A stretch of 50,729 nucleotides of DNA from Pseudomonadota bacterium (GTDB taxonomy: Bacteria; Pseudomonadota; Gammaproteobacteria; Burkholderiales; Burkholderiaceae_C), in assembly GCA_023460715.1 (NCBI GenBank), contig JAEWPH010000268.1, positions 1-50,729 of the forward strand, in the 5' to 3' direction. The notes under the pieces are model-generated. The model was not told the origin of the DNA, searched no databases, and saw only the letters and a program-made list of their open reading frames with translations. This document shows positions 17,678 to 25,489 of the stretch, one piece after another; within the stretch, counting starts at the first letter, position 1; the number at the start of each line of letters is the position of its first letter. The translations under genes and the position numbers were made by a program.

Positions 17678-19224
17678 ACATCAAGCGCTTCTACGCCCCC
17701 ACGTCGCGGGAGGCCCTGGCCAAGGCCCGTATGGCCTTCGGGGACGGCACGCTCATCCTGTCCAACCGCCAGACGCCCAACGGCGTCGAGGTCGTCGCCA
17801 CGGCCGAGGACACGCTGTCCTCGCTGGAGTCGGGCCAGGAGCAGCAGCAGATGCAGCAGCGCCCCCAGCAGCAGCCCCCGATGAGCCGCCTGCAGGAACG
17901 CGCCTCCGACCTGGCGGCCAGCCCGGTGCGTACGCAGCAGCGCCCCGCCCCCTTGGGCGAGCCGGCCCGCAACGTCGTGCACCAGGACACCGAACAGCTG
18001 GCCATGAGCACGCTGTCGTTCCAGGACTACGTGCGTGAGCGCATGCTGCGCCGCCGCCATGAAGCCCTGAACGGTGGTCCCGAGGACACGCCTGCCGCCG
18101 AGCCGCGCGGCCAGGCCCGGTCGCTGGAACAGCGTGAGCGCCAGCCGGCGCAAGCAGCGCCTGTGGCCCGCCACAATCCGCTGCGCAGCATCCCGATGGA
18201 CCTGCCGCCCGAACCGGCACCCCGCCGCGCCGCGGCCGCCGCCCCGGCGATGCCGTCGCTCGGCAACCAGCAGCAGCAAGGCCTGATGAACGAGCTGCAA
18301 TCGATGAAGGAACTCATCGAGGACCGCTTCAACACCCTGGCCTGGCTGGGACAGGCGCGCCAGAACCCGATCCACTCGAACCTGATGCTGAAGATGATCC
18401 GTGCCGGCTACTCGCCCGCACTGGCCCGCGCCGTGCTGGAGCGCATGCCCGAGGATCTCTCCGCCGGCGACGCCGTGCGCTGGCTCATGGAGGTGCTGGA
18501 GCGCAACCTGCGCACCGACGCCCAGTCTCGCCCGCTGTACGAAGAAGGCGGCATCTACGCCATGGTCGGCTCCACCGGTGTGGGCAAGACCACCACCACC
18601 GCCAAGCTGGCCGCGCTGTGCGCGCGCATCCACGGCCCCGGCAGCGTGGGCCTGATCACCCTGGACACCTACCGCGTCGGTGCCCACGAGCAGCTGCGCA
18701 CCTACGGCCGCATGCTCGGCATCGTCGCCCATCTGGCCCACGACCGTGCCGCGCTGCAGGACCTGCTGGGTCTTCTGTCGGGCAAAAAGATGGTGCTGAT
18801 CGACACCACGGGGGTGGCCCCGCGCGATCCGCGCAAGCGCGACATGCTGGACGTGCTGAACCTGCCCAACGTGAACCGCCTGCTGGTGCTCAACGCCGGC
18901 AGCCACGGCGACACGCTGGACGACGTGCTCACCGCTTTCAAGACCACCGGCTCGCAACAGGCCATCCTGTCCAAGGTGGACGAGGCCGTGAAGCTCGGCC
19001 CCTCCATCGATGCGCTGATCCGCCACCAGATGGTGCTGCGCGGCGTTACCAATGGCCAGCGCGTGCCGGAAGACTGGGAAGCCGCAGACGCGCACAAGCT
19101 GATCGGCACCTCGATGCGTTCGCCCATCAAGTCGGCCTTCGATCCGAAGGCGGCCGACCTGAATTTCTTCTTCTCCCATTCGCCGGAGCTGTCTGCCGAC
19201 AGGAGCTACGCCGATGTTGCTTGA
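17674..19224 (+). CDS. flhF: SRP-like GTPase FlhF
   Basis: 516 residues. It starts with the FlhF N-terminal motif (MNIKRFYAPTSREALAKAR). A long low-complexity linker, about residues 50-200, is rich in Gln, Pro, Ala and Arg. The N and G domains follow: P-loop GSTGVGKTTTTAK near 299-311, DTYRVGAHEQL (331-341), DTTGVAPRD, and SKVDEA. FlhF marks the cell pole and sets flagellar number and placement. Its usual partner FlhG is replaced by the odd next gene, which it overlaps by 11 bases. Confidence 0.96.
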   Translation: MNIKRFYAPTSREALAKARMAFGDGTLILSNRQTPNGVEVVATAEDTLSSLESGQEQQQMQQRPQQQPPMSRLQERASDLAASPVRTQQRPAPLGEPARNVVHQDTEQLAMSTLSFQDYVRERMLRRRHEALNGGPEDTPAAEPRGQARSLEQRERQPAQAAPVARHNPLRSIPMDLPPEPAPRRAAAAAPAMPSLGNQQQQGLMNELQSMKELIEDRFNTLAWLGQARQNPIHSNLMLKMIRAGYSPALARAVLERMPEDLSAGDAVRWLMEVLERNLRTDAQSRPLYEEGGIYAMVGSTGVGKTTTTAKLAALCARIHGPGSVGLITLDTYRVGAHEQLRTYGRMLGIVAHLAHDRAALQDLLGLLSGKKMVLIDTTGVAPRDPRKRDMLDVLNLPNVNRLLVLNAGSHGDTLDDVLTAFKTTGSQQAILSKVDEAVKLGPSIDALIRHQMVLRGVTNGQRVPEDWEAADAHKLIGTSMRSPIKSAFDPKAADLNFFFSHSPELSADRSYADVA

Positions 19225-20017
19225 TACCGGCCTCCACCAGGGATCCAGCCTGCACAGCTTCATGCCGCAGGCCGACCTGCGCGTGCTGGCCATCCTCAGC
19301 CGCCCCGGCACGCCGCTGGGCCTGGAGACGCTGTGGCAGGTCTGCGCCAGCCTGCAACGCCTGGGCTACCCGGTCGCCGTGCTCGACGGCACCGCCGAGG
19401 AGACCGAGGATGCGCCCGGCCTGGAGCATCTGCTGGCCGCGCCCTCCTGGCAGGGCAGCCTCTCCGCGGACACGGGCGCCGCGGGATCCGCATCGCTCGC
19501 CGTGATCCCGGCGGCCCACGGACTGGTGCGCCTGGCCGAGCGTTCCCACTGGAACGACGGCAGCGCGCTGCAGCGGCTGCACCCGCACTTTCGTGCCTAT
19601 GCCCTGGTGGCCCTGTATGCGCCGCCGGAGACCATGGCACCCATCCTCCGCGGCAGCGCGACGGTTCCGCTGATCCTGGCGGCTCCAGGCGCAGCCGGCG
19701 TGGTGCAGAGCTACCAGCAGCTCAAGCACATGACGCTGCACGCAGGACTGCAATGCACCGTGGCGTCCATCCTGCCGCCGGGCAATGCCCGCCGCGCCGC
19801 TGCAGCCGAAGCGGCCCTGCAGACCCTGCAACGGTGCTCGGAGCGCCACCTGGGCACGCCGCTGCGCACCACGACGGTCAAGGCATCCAACCCGCAGGAC
19901 ATCCAGCGCCTGGCCTTGCAACTGCTGGAAAACGCGGGCACCATGGGCGCCGCATCACCGATGTTGCCCGCGAGCCACCATACCGACGTTCCTGCGCATT
20001 TCGTTCGGAGCCATTGA
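19214..20017 (+). CDS. FlhG-position MinD/ParA-like protein lacking the ATP-binding motif
   Basis: 267 residues between flhF and fliA, exactly where FlhG (FleN/YlxH) normally lies. Near residues 23-60 a beta-alpha-beta pattern (LRVLAILSRPGTPLGLETLWQ, then LGYPVAVLDGTAEE) mirrors the MinD start. However, the deviant Walker A motif KGGxGKT is replaced by RPGTPLGLE, without lysines or the glycine run. Later parts such as LILAAPGAAGVVQSYQQLK resemble the MinD switch and following helices. It probably cannot hydrolyse ATP in the usual way. It may be a degenerate FlhG that regulates FlhF allosterically or a different scaffold. The 5-base gap to fliA and the overlap with flhF show one operon. Confidence 0.7.
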   Translation: MLLDTGLHQGSSLHSFMPQADLRVLAILSRPGTPLGLETLWQVCASLQRLGYPVAVLDGTAEETEDAPGLEHLLAAPSWQGSLSADTGAAGSASLAVIPAAHGLVRLAERSHWNDGSALQRLHPHFRAYALVALYAPPETMAPILRGSATVPLILAAPGAAGVVQSYQQLKHMTLHAGLQCTVASILPPGNARRAAAAEAALQTLQRCSERHLGTPLRTTTVKASNPQDIQRLALQLLENAGTMGAASPMLPASHHTDVPAHFVRSH

Positions 20018-20021
20018 CCCG

Positions 20022-20738
20022 ATGTACACCGCCAAAGGCCAGCTTGATCGCGATGCGCTGATCCGCCAGCACGTACCGCTGGTACGGCGGATCGCGCACC
20101 ACATGATCGCCAAGCTCCCGCCCAACGTGGAGCTGGACGATCTGATACAGGTCGGAATGATCGGACTGTCCGAAGCCCTGACGCGCTACGAAGCGGCCCA
20201 GGGCGTGCAGTTCGAGACCTTCGCCACCCAGCGCATCCGCGGCGCCATGCTCGACGAACTGCGCGAGGGCGACTGGATGAGCCGCAGCTCCCGCAAGAGC
20301 CAGAAGGAAATCGAGCACGCCGTTCAGCGCATGGAGCAGAAGCTCGGCCGCAGTCCGATGGAGTCCGAGATCGCGGACGAACTGGGCCTGTCGCTGGAGG
20401 ACTACCAGACGCTGCTGGGCAAGGTGCGCGGCACGCAGCTGGTGTACCTGGAGGACATGACGCGCGGCGACGATGACGAGGAAGGCTTTCTCGACCGGCA
20501 CGTGGCCGACAGCGAGGCCGACCCCATGGCCGTGCTGCGCGACCAGCGCCTCAAGTCGTCCCTCGTCGCTGCCATCAAGACCTTGCCCGAGCGGGAGCAG
20601 TACGTGATGGGCATGTACTACGAGCACGACATGAACCTCAAGGAGATTGCAGCGGTGCTGGGCGTGACCGAGTCGCGCGTATGCCAGCTGCACAGCCAGT
20701 CGATCGCCCGATTGCGCGCCAAGATGCGGGCGCACTGA
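20022..20738 (+). CDS. fliA: RNA polymerase sigma factor 28 FliA
   Basis: 238 residues, normal for FliA. Region 2 (VPLVRRIAHHMIAKLPPNVEL, DDLIQVGMIGLSEALTRYEA, FETFATQRIRGAMLDELRE), region 3 (SRKSQKEIEHAVQRMEQKLG) and region 4 (LPEREQYVMGMYYEHDMNLKEIA, then TESRVCQLHSQSI) are all clear. It drives late flagellar genes, including the four promoters recorded in this window, and is held back by FlgM (25075-25398). The frame is open further upstream, but ATG 20022 fits the family start. Confidence 0.97.
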   Translation: MYTAKGQLDRDALIRQHVPLVRRIAHHMIAKLPPNVELDDLIQVGMIGLSEALTRYEAAQGVQFETFATQRIRGAMLDELREGDWMSRSSRKSQKEIEHAVQRMEQKLGRSPMESEIADELGLSLEDYQTLLGKVRGTQLVYLEDMTRGDDDEEGFLDRHVADSEADPMAVLRDQRLKSSLVAAIKTLPEREQYVMGMYYEHDMNLKEIAAVLGVTESRVCQLHSQSIARLRAKMRAH

Positions 20739-20797
20739 CCACCCCCACGGGTACGAACTCCGCTCCACACCTCGCGTGCTGGAGCCAAGGACACCGC

Positions 20798-22384
20798 ATG
20801 TCTTACAAACAATTCCCCCAGCTGGCACTGATCAACCACCTGCTCCACGCCAAGGCTTACGACGACCTGGAGCAGGTGACGCTGCATGAGTGGGAGAACG
20901 ATCTTCTCAGCCCTTCCCTGCTCGATGCCGCGCGCATGATGCGGCTCCCCGCGACCGTGATCTACCTCGCCTCGCTGGCCGTGGAAAACCTCGCCGACCA
21001 TGCGCACCACGCCCGGTGGCTCGCCGTGTACCAGTCCCTCGGACGGGGCGCGGAGACCGAGGGCTTCGCCTCGCTGCCGGGACGCAGCGCACTGCAGGTG
21101 GTTGCGTCCCATCTCCTGCATCGCCGGACGCTGGAGCCGGCCGACCTGCGAAAGTGCCGCGCAGACACGGACGACTGGGTCGGGGCGGTGGAACTCGCCG
21201 TGGACCAGAAGCGCTTCGACCTGCTGGAGACCATCGTCTCCGAACTGATCCGGCGCAAGATCGACGTCAAGCCCTGGCTGCTGATCATCCAGACCCTGTT
21301 TCGCCGGCAGGAGTTCCTGAGCATGAACGACCCGGTGGAGAAGCTGGCCACATGCTATGTCCTCATCCGGCAAAGCCTGGTCAGCACCATGTACGAGGTG
21401 ATTCAGATCCGCAGCAGCTTGGCCTTGTATGCCTGCCGCACCTACCACCTCTGCGGCGATCACCGCGCCGTCATCCGGCATGCGCAGAACGCCACCACGC
21501 CGTTGGACCGGCTGGCAGCCTGCATCAACATCGCCCGCGCCCACTGCCATCTGGGGGAGTTTCCGCAAAGCGTCGCCAAGCTCGACGAAGTGATAGGGCT
21601 GCTTGCTGCGAAGAAAGCAACAATCACCCGCCTTGAAGACAACGACCCGGCGGCCAAGCCCAAATTCGATGCTGATGAAGCCTCGAAGGCGCTGCTTGAT
21701 CTGCAAACCGCACTGGCGCCGCTGGGACACAAGCCCTTCCTGGTGTCCGGCACGCTGCTCGGCTACGCCCGCGAAGGCAAACTGCTGGCTCACGACAAGG
21801 ACATCGACGTAGGCATCATCGGCTGGGAAGGCCAGTTCGACATCATCGACACCCTGCTCAAGACGGGCCTGTTCGGCGTGGACTTCACCCACGTGAACGG
21901 CCGGCACGCCTACCACCTAGCGGTCAAGCACAACCCGTCCGGCGTCAACATCGACATCTTCATCTACCACCCCGAGGACGGCATGCTGGTGACGGGCGTG
22001 GAGTCCTACTTCGGCTATCTGCAGAAATTTGCCTTTTCTCCGTTCGCCATCAAATCGGCGCAGTTCCTGGGGATCGACTTCTACGTCCCGGACGATGTCG
22101 AGAAGAAGCTCGCAGAGAATTTCGGCGATTGGCGGAAATCCGACCCCGGCTACATCTCCCACCTGGAATCTCCCGCAACGGTCGATGTGGGCGGGCCGGT
22201 GTACCAGATCGTCGGCCGGCTGCGGGCTCTTGAGGCTCTGCGCGATCGAAACAATGACAAATTGGAGAGGGTAATCCGCCTGATGGATACGCAAAAGAGC
22301 AAGCCACTGGGCATGAGCGAAGACACGCTGCAGCAACTCCAAAGCCTGCTGCAGGAGCAGAGCGCAGAGGCCATCGCATGCTGA
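20798..22384 (+). CDS. LicD/fukutin-like polyol- or choline-phosphate transferase with helical N-terminal region
   Basis: 528 residues. The C-terminal part (about 290-470) has the LicD-family nucleotidyltransferase-fold signature: VSGTLLGYAREGKLL, then H-D-K-D335-I-D337-V-G and NIDIFIYH with D386. The spacing is closer to fukutin/FKRP-type members than to classical LicD (W-D-D-D-I-D). Family members move phospho-polyols or phosphocholine from CDP donors onto sugars. Residues 1-280 are helical, with TPR-like patches (YHLCGDHRAVIRHAQNA, INIARAHCHLGEFPQSVAKL), and match nothing I recognise. ATG 20798 was chosen because upstream codons are a shadow of the fliA end. The stop overlaps the next gene by seven bases. 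A ribitol-phosphate substrate is an inference from that neighbour. Confidence 0.78.
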   Translation: MSYKQFPQLALINHLLHAKAYDDLEQVTLHEWENDLLSPSLLDAARMMRLPATVIYLASLAVENLADHAHHARWLAVYQSLGRGAETEGFASLPGRSALQVVASHLLHRRTLEPADLRKCRADTDDWVGAVELAVDQKRFDLLETIVSELIRRKIDVKPWLLIIQTLFRRQEFLSMNDPVEKLATCYVLIRQSLVSTMYEVIQIRSSLALYACRTYHLCGDHRAVIRHAQNATTPLDRLAACINIARAHCHLGEFPQSVAKLDEVIGLLAAKKATITRLEDNDPAAKPKFDADEASKALLDLQTALAPLGHKPFLVSGTLLGYAREGKLLAHDKDIDVGIIGWEGQFDIIDTLLKTGLFGVDFTHVNGRHAYHLAVKHNPSGVNIDIFIYHPEDGMLVTGVESYFGYLQKFAFSPFAIKSAQFLGIDFYVPDDVEKKLAENFGDWRKSDPGYISHLESPATVDVGGPVYQIVGRLRALEALRDRNNDKLERVIRLMDTQKSKPLGMSEDTLQQLQSLLQEQSAEAIAC

Positions 22385-23721
22385 ACAATGACCAGGCCTA
22401 TGTGCTGCTGGCCGGTGGCAGCGGCACCCGACTGGAGTCGCCGATCCCGAAGCAGTTCATCCGGGTCGCCGGCAAGACGGTCGTGGAGCACAGCTTCGCC
22501 TGCCTGCACAGCTATGCGCCCGACGCCCGCATCGTCATCACCGTGCCGGCCGATGCACTCGCGTACACGAAGGAGCTCTTCAAGGACACCCGGGCCGAAG
22601 TGATCGTCGGTGGGTCGTCCCGCCAGGCGTCCGCCTATGCGGCGCTGCGGTACCTGCGGGCCGCCCCCCCCAAGAACGTCATCCTCCACGATTCCGCACG
22701 GCCCTTTCTGAGCCACCAGATCATCCATGACGTCGTCGAGGCGCTGTCCTTCTACGAAGCGGTCGATGTGGCGATCAAGACCAGCGACACCATCATCGTC
22801 GAGCGCGACGGATTCATCCAGAGCATCCCCAAGCGGGACCACATCTACCGCGGCCAGACACCCCAGGGCTTTCGCTACCAGGCCCTGCTGAAAAGCTACG
22901 AGGAGATCGGGGTCGAGAAACTGGGCGACTACACGGACGACTGCGGCATCTACCTCGCCTGCCATCCGATGGGGCAGGTTCGCATTGTCAAGGGCAGTTC
23001 CGAGAACATCAAGATCACCGACTCCATCGATCTCGTTCTCGCCGATGAGCTCTTTCGCATCCGCCAGCAGCAACTGGCGCCCAACCTGGGCGGGCTGCAT
23101 CTCAAGGGAACGCATTCCATCGTCTTCGGCGGCAGCATGGGCATCGGTAAAGCCATCGTGCAGATCCTGGAAGAGGCGGGCGGCACGGTGCACAGCATCT
23201 CGCGCCGCAATGGCTGCAACATCGCCGACCACGGCCAGGTGGCGGCATCGATCAATGGCCTACTGGACCAATGGGGACGTATCGACAACGTCATCAACGC
23301 GGCCGGTCTGTTGATCAAGAGTCCCCTCGAACAGCAGTCGCCCCAGCAGGTGGCAGAACAGGTGTCGGTCAATCTCCTGGGTGCTCTCAACGTGGCGCAA
23401 TGCAGCCATGCGGCATTGAAGGCGTCCAAAGGCATGCTGCTGCAGTTCTCGTCGTCGTCCTTCACCAGGGGGCGGGCTGACTATTCCGCCTACTCCGCAT
23501 GCAAGGCGGCCATCGTGAACCTGACCCAGGCGCTGGCCGACGAGTGGAAGGAAGACGGCGTGCGGGTCAACTGCGTCGTTCCCGGGCGCACCGACACCAG
23601 CATGCGCCGCAGCAACTTCGCCAATGAGGACCAGCGGTCCCTGTTGAGCCCCTACGAAGTGGCGCTGGCATCCGCCAAGCTGCTGAGTGCGGCCGACACC
23701 GGCGTCATTTTGCGGGTGTAG
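22378..23721 (+). CDS. IspD-like cytidylyltransferase fused to short-chain dehydrogenase (Bcs1-type CDP-ribitol synthase candidate)
   Basis: 447 residues in two domains. Residues 1-235 are IspD/TarI-like: LLAGGSGTRLE with K25 (IPKQF), HDSARPF (104-110), QTPQGFR, and DYTDDCG with ENIKITDSIDLVLADEL. Residues 245-447 are a classical SDR: cofactor loop GGSMGIG (251-257), NAAG (307-310), serines 358-361 and the catalytic pair Y372-xxx-K376. This order matches Haemophilus Bcs1/Acs1, which reduce ribulose 5-phosphate and make CDP-ribitol; those are about 474 residues, so this one is slightly short at the C-terminus. A role in isoprenoid synthesis is unlikely given the fusion. Start and stop overlap show coupling to the transferase upstream. 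A C8 run lies inside codons 96-98. Confidence 0.82.
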   Translation: MLNNDQAYVLLAGGSGTRLESPIPKQFIRVAGKTVVEHSFACLHSYAPDARIVITVPADALAYTKELFKDTRAEVIVGGSSRQASAYAALRYLRAAPPKNVILHDSARPFLSHQIIHDVVEALSFYEAVDVAIKTSDTIIVERDGFIQSIPKRDHIYRGQTPQGFRYQALLKSYEEIGVEKLGDYTDDCGIYLACHPMGQVRIVKGSSENIKITDSIDLVLADELFRIRQQQLAPNLGGLHLKGTHSIVFGGSMGIGKAIVQILEEAGGTVHSISRRNGCNIADHGQVAASINGLLDQWGRIDNVINAAGLLIKSPLEQQSPQQVAEQVSVNLLGALNVAQCSHAALKASKGMLLQFSSSSFTRGRADYSAYSACKAAIVNLTQALADEWKEDGVRVNCVVPGRTDTSMRRSNFANEDQRSLLSPYEVALASAKLLSAADTGVILRV

Positions 23722-23774
23722 CCCCTCTCTCGCCGATTTCCCATCAATTACACAACCCCGTCATGGAGAACCCG

Positions 23775-24554
23775 ATGAGCCAATGTCCTGTTTGCGGAGG
23801 CGAGGAAGAAGTCATCACGAACACCTGCCGCGTAGCGCCCTACAAAGACAAGACCATGAGCGGGTACGAGTGCAAGGCCTGCGGGTTCGTGCGGCATCCC
23901 GAAAATCTTGGCCAGTACAAGAAGGTGGTGACAGGCGCCAGCGAAGGCCTGTTGCGTACGCTGCGCAATGCCACCGACGAACGACCCGGCCGTGAGTTCT
24001 ACATGGCCGAGATGGGCCTGGAAATCGTGGGCAAGCCCAACGCCAGCATCAGCTTTTTCGGCTCCGGACTCAATACCGACCACTTGTGGGTCAAACGTGC
24101 GTATCCCGGTGTATCGACCAAACTGGTCGACCTGGAAAACATGCAGGAAGCCGAAAACTTCGAGCCCATCGCGGACGCAACGCCCTCGGACGTGGTCCTT
24201 GCGTCGGAAGTGATAGAGCACTTCACCGAACCGGTCGCCCATTTCGAATCGCTGCTCAAGCTGCTGAAGAACGACGGTATCCTGATCTGCAGTTCCAATA
24301 TCTACGATGGAACGGACATGAGCTTTCACCAGTACCCCTTCGTGCCTGGGCACGTCGCGTACTGGACCCCGCTGTCACTGATCAAGCTGGCCAGCGACCA
24401 TGGGTGCTTCGTCGACTTCCGGACGCCCGAAATCGGCCTGACCCGCGGCGGACCGCGCAAGAAGTACATCATCTTCTACCGCAGCACCGAGCTGCTTTTC
24501 CGCACCAGCCTCTACTTTGGCCGGCACATGCACGCGCCGTCGGAAAAGGAATAA
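23775..24554 (+). CDS. SAM-dependent methyltransferase with N-terminal zinc ribbon
   Basis: 259 residues from ATG 23775, which has GGAG seven bases upstream; an in-frame ATG at 23763 is the alternative. Two CxxC pairs (C4/C7 and C33/C36) form a small zinc ribbon, as in sugar C-methyltransferases of the Methyltransf_23 group. The Rossmann part shows a VDLEN acid after the second strand and LASEVIEHF as the motif II-like segment, then LLKNDGILICSSNIYDG. The glycine-rich motif I is atypical (SFFGSGLNTDHLW). The substrate is unknown; the context suggests a glycan or polyol. It is the last gene of the fliA-downstream cassette. Confidence 0.75.
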   Translation: MSQCPVCGGEEEVITNTCRVAPYKDKTMSGYECKACGFVRHPENLGQYKKVVTGASEGLLRTLRNATDERPGREFYMAEMGLEIVGKPNASISFFGSGLNTDHLWVKRAYPGVSTKLVDLENMQEAENFEPIADATPSDVVLASEVIEHFTEPVAHFESLLKLLKNDGILICSSNIYDGTDMSFHQYPFVPGHVAYWTPLSLIKLASDHGCFVDFRTPEIGLTRGGPRKKYIIFYRSTELLFRTSLYFGRHMHAPSEKE

Positions 24555-24568
24555 GGTCTGCAGCGGCC

Positions 24569-24588
24569 GCCCTGCATGGCCGCAGGGC
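24569..24588. terminator. Small hairpin between convergent methyltransferase and flgN
   Basis: Perfect seven-base arms GCCCTGC / GCAGGGC around a six-base loop, 15 bases after the methyltransferase stop. No T-run follows, so its use as a terminator is uncertain. Confidence 0.35.
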
Positions 24589-24662
24589 CTGTCCCGCGCA
24601 GCCACGGGGCGGTGCCGGATAGTTTGCATTTCAGCCGGCGAGCGCCGCCGGCCACGCGCCCC

Positions 24663-25031
24663 TCAACTGTTGGAACGATAGATGCGCGCACGACTTGCGC
24701 CCATGGGCCCCGGTCCGTTGCCGTAAGTGCTCGCATCCTTCGGTGGCAGGAATGTGGCGGCCTGGGCTTCCGCCAAGACCAGCAACCGCTGCAATTGCTC
24801 GCGCTGAATGGAGAGTTCGGCCTGAATGGCACGCAAGCGCTGCGTGAAGGCGGGGGTACGTGGCGAGGCGTTCGTACCGGTCGACTCGGCGGCAGCAGCG
24901 GCCAGGGTGGCTGCGGTCTGCCTCAAGAGCGCGGCGCAGCGCTCGAGATCCGTCGCTTGCGTACTCAGCAGCGCGGTTTTGACTTCATGGAGCTGCGATT
25001 CGGCAACGGCCAGTTGGGCTTCGAACGACAT
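24663..25031 (-). CDS. flgN: FlgN-like export chaperone for FlgK/FlgL
   Basis: 122 residues, helical throughout and rich in Ala, Leu and Gln (about 1-85), with a disordered Gly/Pro tail. FlgN escorts the hook-filament junction proteins FlgK and FlgL to the export gate. The sequence is weakly conserved across species; the call rests on size, coiled-coil character and the flgA-flgM-flgN order. It follows flgM by 43 bases and probably shares its promoter. Confidence 0.8.
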   Translation of the reverse strand: MSFEAQLAVAESQLHEVKTALLSTQATDLERCAALLRQTAATLAAAAAESTGTNASPRTPAFTQRLRAIQAELSIQREQLQRLLVLAEAQAATFLPPKDASTYGNGPGPMGASRARIYRSNS

Positions 25032-25074
25032 GACGCAGTGTATCGCCGGCCACGCCTTTCAGGCATCAAGGTGC

Positions 25075-25398
25075 TTACTTGCCCGAACGGGAGAGCACTT
25101 CCTGGGCGTTGGACAGCAGTTTGTCGGCAATGGCGTCTGCATCGATGGTGAACGTGCCCTTTTCAATGGACGCCTTCACCGCCTTCACCTTGTTCGCATC
25201 GAACTCGCCGGCATTGCGGCCGGTCTGTTCCAGCGCCTTGGCAGAGGACGAAAAAGTGACGGGCACGCCGGCAGCGAAGGCGGACGCAGCCTGGGTCGTT
25301 GCCGTTTCGACGGCAGGCGCAGGTGTCTTCGCCTGCTGCTTGGCAGACGTCGCCTGTGACAACGCGTTGGCAATCTCCGGGTTTTGACCTATCTTCAT
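25075..25398 (-). CDS. flgM: Anti-sigma-28 factor FlgM
   Basis: 107 residues from ATG 25398, with GGAG six bases upstream; a GTG four codons earlier is open but has a poorer context. The start MKIGQNPE and the C-terminal part (DANKVKAVKASIEKGTFTIDADAIADKLL) match the sigma-binding half of FlgM; the N-terminal half is disordered. FlgM holds FliA until the hook is complete and is then exported. A sigma-28 promoter in front of it makes a negative feedback loop. Confidence 0.95.
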   Translation of the reverse strand: MKIGQNPEIANALSQATSAKQQAKTPAPAVETATTQAASAFAAGVPVTFSSSAKALEQTGRNAGEFDANKVKAVKASIEKGTFTIDADAIADKLLSNAQEVLSRSGK

Positions 25399-25440
25399 TG
25401 CTCTCTCCACTGCCCCTGTAGTTGGAGCCCAGTAGCAATG

Positions 25441-25467
25441 TTTTCGACCGTCCCGAGGCAGACTTTA
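25441..25467 (-). promoter_or_regulatory. Sigma-28 (FliA) promoter for flgM-flgN
   Basis: Minus strand reads TAAA-N15-GTCGAAAA: perfect -35, two mismatches in the -10, exact 15-base spacer. It lies in the 91-base gap between the flgA stop and the flgM start, about 43 bases before the flgM ATG. Confidence 0.75.
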
Positions 25468-25489
25468 GAAGTTTATTGCGCTCAAAACG

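Noticed and set aside
22378..23080. IspD of the MEP isoprenoid pathway
   Set aside because: The domain resembles IspD, but it is fused to an SDR with intact catalytic residues and coupled to a LicD-like gene. The Bcs1-type architecture explains it better.
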